This document shows, in pieces, positions 61,817 through 64,000 of a stretch of 64,000 nt of DNA. Both the position numbers and the translations under genes were made by a program. The stretch lies in the NCBI GenBank assembly GCA_032358165.1, contig JAALGY010000057.1, forward strand, positions 2,790,001-2,854,000. Reading direction: 5' to 3'. The DNA is from Diplosphaera chodatii (Eukaryota > Chlorophyta > Trebouxiophyceae > Prasiolales > Stichococcaceae). The notes under the pieces were generated by a model. It searched no databases. It was not told the DNA's origin and saw only the letters and a list, made by a program, of their open reading frames with translations. Within the stretch, counting starts at the first letter, position 1; each line of letters opens with the position of its first letter.

Positions 61817-62584
61817 TGTTGACAGTCTTGCAAGGTCTGGCTAGCTGTGCCGCCGATATGTCGAGCGGTGGGACATGGCTCTGGCGGCCTGCCAGACCGC
61901 CGGCGCAGGATCCTGTCACAGCTGCCGATAATATGCTGCTGCGATTCGCACATCATGTGCTCCGCGTCCCAGGCTGTCCCAGACCGCGCGTGTGCCGAAG
62001 CAACTGGAATATGGATCAGACAAGGCGATTCAGTCACAAGTACCGGCCAGTGCGTCGAAAGCATGGCAGCCTGCCAGCGCTACTGTTCGAGTGGCACCAT
62101 CTGCGATGTACTGATCGATGATGCGCCATGTGGGAAGGCCCTTGGACTTGATGCTGTTGAAGCGGAGGGCGGGGCGAAGCTGCTCTGATGCTACCCTGTT
62201 GTCCTGCGCCTCCTGCCTACAATGTGTGTGCCCCTTGCACCTTGCAGCCAAGCGAGCCTAGCTAATTGTTCTCAGTGGGTGCAGTCAAGGTGTGTGCAGA
62301 TCTGATTGTACACAGGACATCTGTCTGTCCTGTCGTGTCCGAGATCTTTCCTGGAGTTTCGTCCTAGTTATGCATCAGATGCAGCAAGCGTCGGCGGCTG
62401 GCGTGCCAGTGCTGGCGGCGGTGCTGACGTGCATCCAGGTGACATCTGGATGGAAGAGGGTGGAGGTCACTGGACGAGACTGGTCGCTTCGCAGGATGTG
62501 AGCAATATCAGGTTGAGTTTCGTGTAGCTGCTGTGCATCAGGTGTCACATGTGGGGCAGATGTAGAGGGCATGGCAGATCGTCC
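61817..62584. other. Upstream region of the phosphatase gene, no recognised gene
   Basis: About 770 bp between the phosphatase start and the 22-bp repeats. It should include the phosphatase promoter. No homology recognised in the short frames. Confidence 0.45.
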
Positions 62585-62672
62585 GCGGGGTGCAAAAGAT
62601 GGAGGCGCGGGGTGCAAAAGATGGAGGCGCGGGGTGCAAAAGATGGAGGCGCGGGGTGCAAAAGATGGAGGC
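62585..62672. repeat. 22-bp tandem repeat in register with the tRNA-Ala 3' end
   Basis: Four direct copies of a 22-bp unit (core GGGGTGCAAAAGATGGAGGC) begin at 62587, 62609, 62631 and 62653. A fifth GGGG in the same register (62675) is the T-stem of the tRNA gene. Each unit therefore contains a copy of the tRNA acceptor-stem 3' strand, GGAGGCGCGGGG on the plus strand. Confidence 0.9.
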
Positions 62673-62782
62673 GCGGGGCATCGATCCCCGTACCTTCTGC
62701 AAGTCCGAAGCATTTGAATAGGTGATTAAACCCTTCTTAAACCCTTGCGAAGCAGACGATCTACCATTTGATCTACGCCCCC
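62666..62782 (-). tRNA. tRNA-Ala (anticodon CGC) with a 44-nt intron
   Basis: Minus strand from 62782: acceptor GGGGGCG pairs with CGCCTCC at the other end (one G-U), with discriminator A. D-arm GATC...GATC. Anticodon stem TCTGC pairs with GCAGA, with loop TTCGCA and anticodon CGC. T-arm CGGGG-ATCGATG-CCCCG has the A54 typical of eukaryotic tRNA-Ala. The canonical-position intron (after position 37) runs 62745-62702. Transcribed by RNA polymerase III from internal A and B boxes. Confidence 0.88.
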
Positions 62783-62977
62783 GGAGTGACTGTTGATGGG
62801 TGCCGCTTCATAATAATATATTTTATATTTGCACCGCATTTCAATTAATCGACGGCACGGCCTGCAGCCTGCATGGGCTTTGGTCTGCCCTCGTGGCACA
62901 TGCTTTTCCACCAGCCAGACGTATTGCTTACGTCCGTTCAGTTGTTTCCCCGTGTGCTTCGTCACATTCGTGTGTTC

Positions 62978-63708
62978 GGGCACATCCAGGACAGATTGGC
63001 CTGCAGTCTAGACTGGTGCTCCGCAGTTCATGGCTGCCAGCATTCACTTGTTGTGTGACCGGCGGAGTATATGGGATGTAATTACCTCAATCAATCGCGA
63101 CTTTGGGCACATCCAGGACAGATTGGCCTGCAGTCTACACTGGTGCTCCGCAGTTCATGGCTGCCAGCATTCACTTGTTGTGTGACCGGCGGAGTATATG
63201 GGATGTAATTACCTCAATCAATCGCGACTTTGGGCACATCCAGGACAGATTGGCCTGCAGTCTACACTGGTGCTCCGCAGTTCATGGCTGCCAGCATTCA
63301 CTTGTTGTGTGACCGGCGGAGTATATGGGATGTAATTACCTCAATCAATCGCGACTTTGGGCACATCCAGGACAGATTGGCCTGCAGTCTACACTGGTGC
63401 TCCGCAGTTCATGGCTGCCAGCATTCACTTGTTGTGTGACCGGCGGAGTATATGGGATGTAATTACCTCAATCAATCGCGACTTTGGGCACATCCAGGAC
63501 AGATTGGCCTGCAGTCTACACTGGTGCTCCGCAGTTCATGGCTGCCAGCATTCACTTGTTGTGTGACCGGCGGAGTATATGGGATGTAATTACCTCAATC
63601 AATCGCGACTTTGGGCACATCCAGGACAGATTGGCCTGCAGTCTACACTGGTGCTCCGCAGTTCATGGCTGCCAGCATTCACTTGTTGTGTGACCGGCGG
63701 AGTATATG
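62978..63708. repeat. 127-bp tandem (satellite) array, about 5.8 copies
   Basis: The word GGGCACATCCAGGACAGATT recurs with exact 127-bp spacing, its CACATCC at 62981, 63108, 63235, 63362, 63489 and 63616. The last copy is cut short near 63708. Copies are almost identical; one visible difference is TCTAGACT in the first copy and TCTACACT in the others. Because 127 is not a multiple of three, the repeat cannot encode a repeated peptide in one frame. Each unit holds both a GC-rich half and an AT-rich TGTAATTACCTCAATCAATC segment. Confidence 0.97.
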
Positions 63709-64000
63709 GTATGGGATCGCCTTCATTCATATGGTATGGCAGATGCAGAGTCTGTGCCAGCGGCGGTGGCGGCGGCAGAAAGCTTGGGCGCAGGCTCCTC
63801 AGCTACAGGCTGCGGCACATCATCAGCCCCGTCCTGACTTGAGGGTGTTTGGAGTTGTTAGGCGGCGGCCAGCGTCCGTGTGGTGTGTGAGGGTGCGCGC
63901 CATACGGCATCTGCTTGTGAGAGCCTGGGCCAGCGATGGCCCTGCGCCCATGGGGGCAATTTGAAGGCGGGCGGTGGCGGTGTCCTGAGCTCACCTGGCA
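63709..64000. other. Right edge, no recognised gene
   Basis: Unique sequence after the satellite array. On the minus strand the last bases read TGCCAGGTGAGCTC, which could be an exon end and GT donor of a gene beginning outside the window. This is too little to call. Confidence 0.3.

Noticed and set aside
62978..63708. CRISPR-like array or repeated 69-residue peptides
   Set aside because: There are no short repeats with variable spacers; the whole 127-bp unit repeats, and the unit length breaks any continuous reading frame.

Overview
The window is nuclear DNA of a eukaryote, most likely a green alga (Chlorophyta, possibly trebouxiophyte-like). Every recognisable protein is split into many short exons by introns of roughly 80-350 bp whose acceptors nearly all read TGCAG. 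Other supporting signs are the GC-rich coding DNA, long Ser-Pro-Pro (hydroxyproline-type) wall-protein tracts, a plant-type purple acid phosphatase, a plant desiccation-related protein, and stray fragments of plastid atpH and mitochondrial nad2. There are no operons or bacterial features. I derived the exon structures by hand from homology, splice-site consensus and reading-frame continuity. Where exon lengths are given, the phases close exactly.

Layout: 1-6.2 kb holds an inverted, decayed copy of a cassette: a pseudouridine-kinase-like (pfkB) pseudogene, a 1.1 kb element with terminal inverted repeats, and a Cys/Pro-rich secreted-protein gene, all on the minus strand. 7.4-14.5 kb (minus) is the MUS81 structure-specific nuclease. 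15.4-19.2 kb (plus) is UBA3, the catalytic subunit of the NEDD8 E1. 19.9-24.3 kb (minus) is an F-box/LRR gene carrying a plastid atpH insertion. 25.2-28.7 kb is a head-to-head pair of small heat-shock proteins around a shared promoter. 30-43.7 kb contains further copies of the cassette: a second pfkB pseudogene, a mitochondrial nad2 fragment, two tandem Cys/Pro-rich wall-protein genes, and an apparently intact pseudouridine kinase. 44.2-47.6 kb (minus) is a secreted acid lipase. 49.0-52.8 kb (plus) is a ferritin-like desiccation-related protein with a probable GPI signal. 53.9-54.9 kb (plus) is an unrecognised 111-residue protein. 55.5-61.8 kb (minus) is a purple acid phosphatase. 62.6-63.7 kb has an intron-containing tRNA-Ala(CGC) gene, a 22-bp repeat matching the tRNA 3' end, and a 127-bp satellite array.

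The housekeeping genes work separately: MUS81 in recombination repair, UBA3 in cullin neddylation, the F-box protein as a likely substrate receptor of cullin-RING ligases that UBA3 would help activate, and the kinase in pseudouridine salvage. Several genes act at the cell surface or in stress: lipase, phosphatase, desiccation protein, wall proteins and HSP20s.

The most notable structural features are the segmental duplication of the wall-protein/pfkB cassette, the two organelle-DNA insertions, and repeated partial copies of exon edges inside neighbouring introns.
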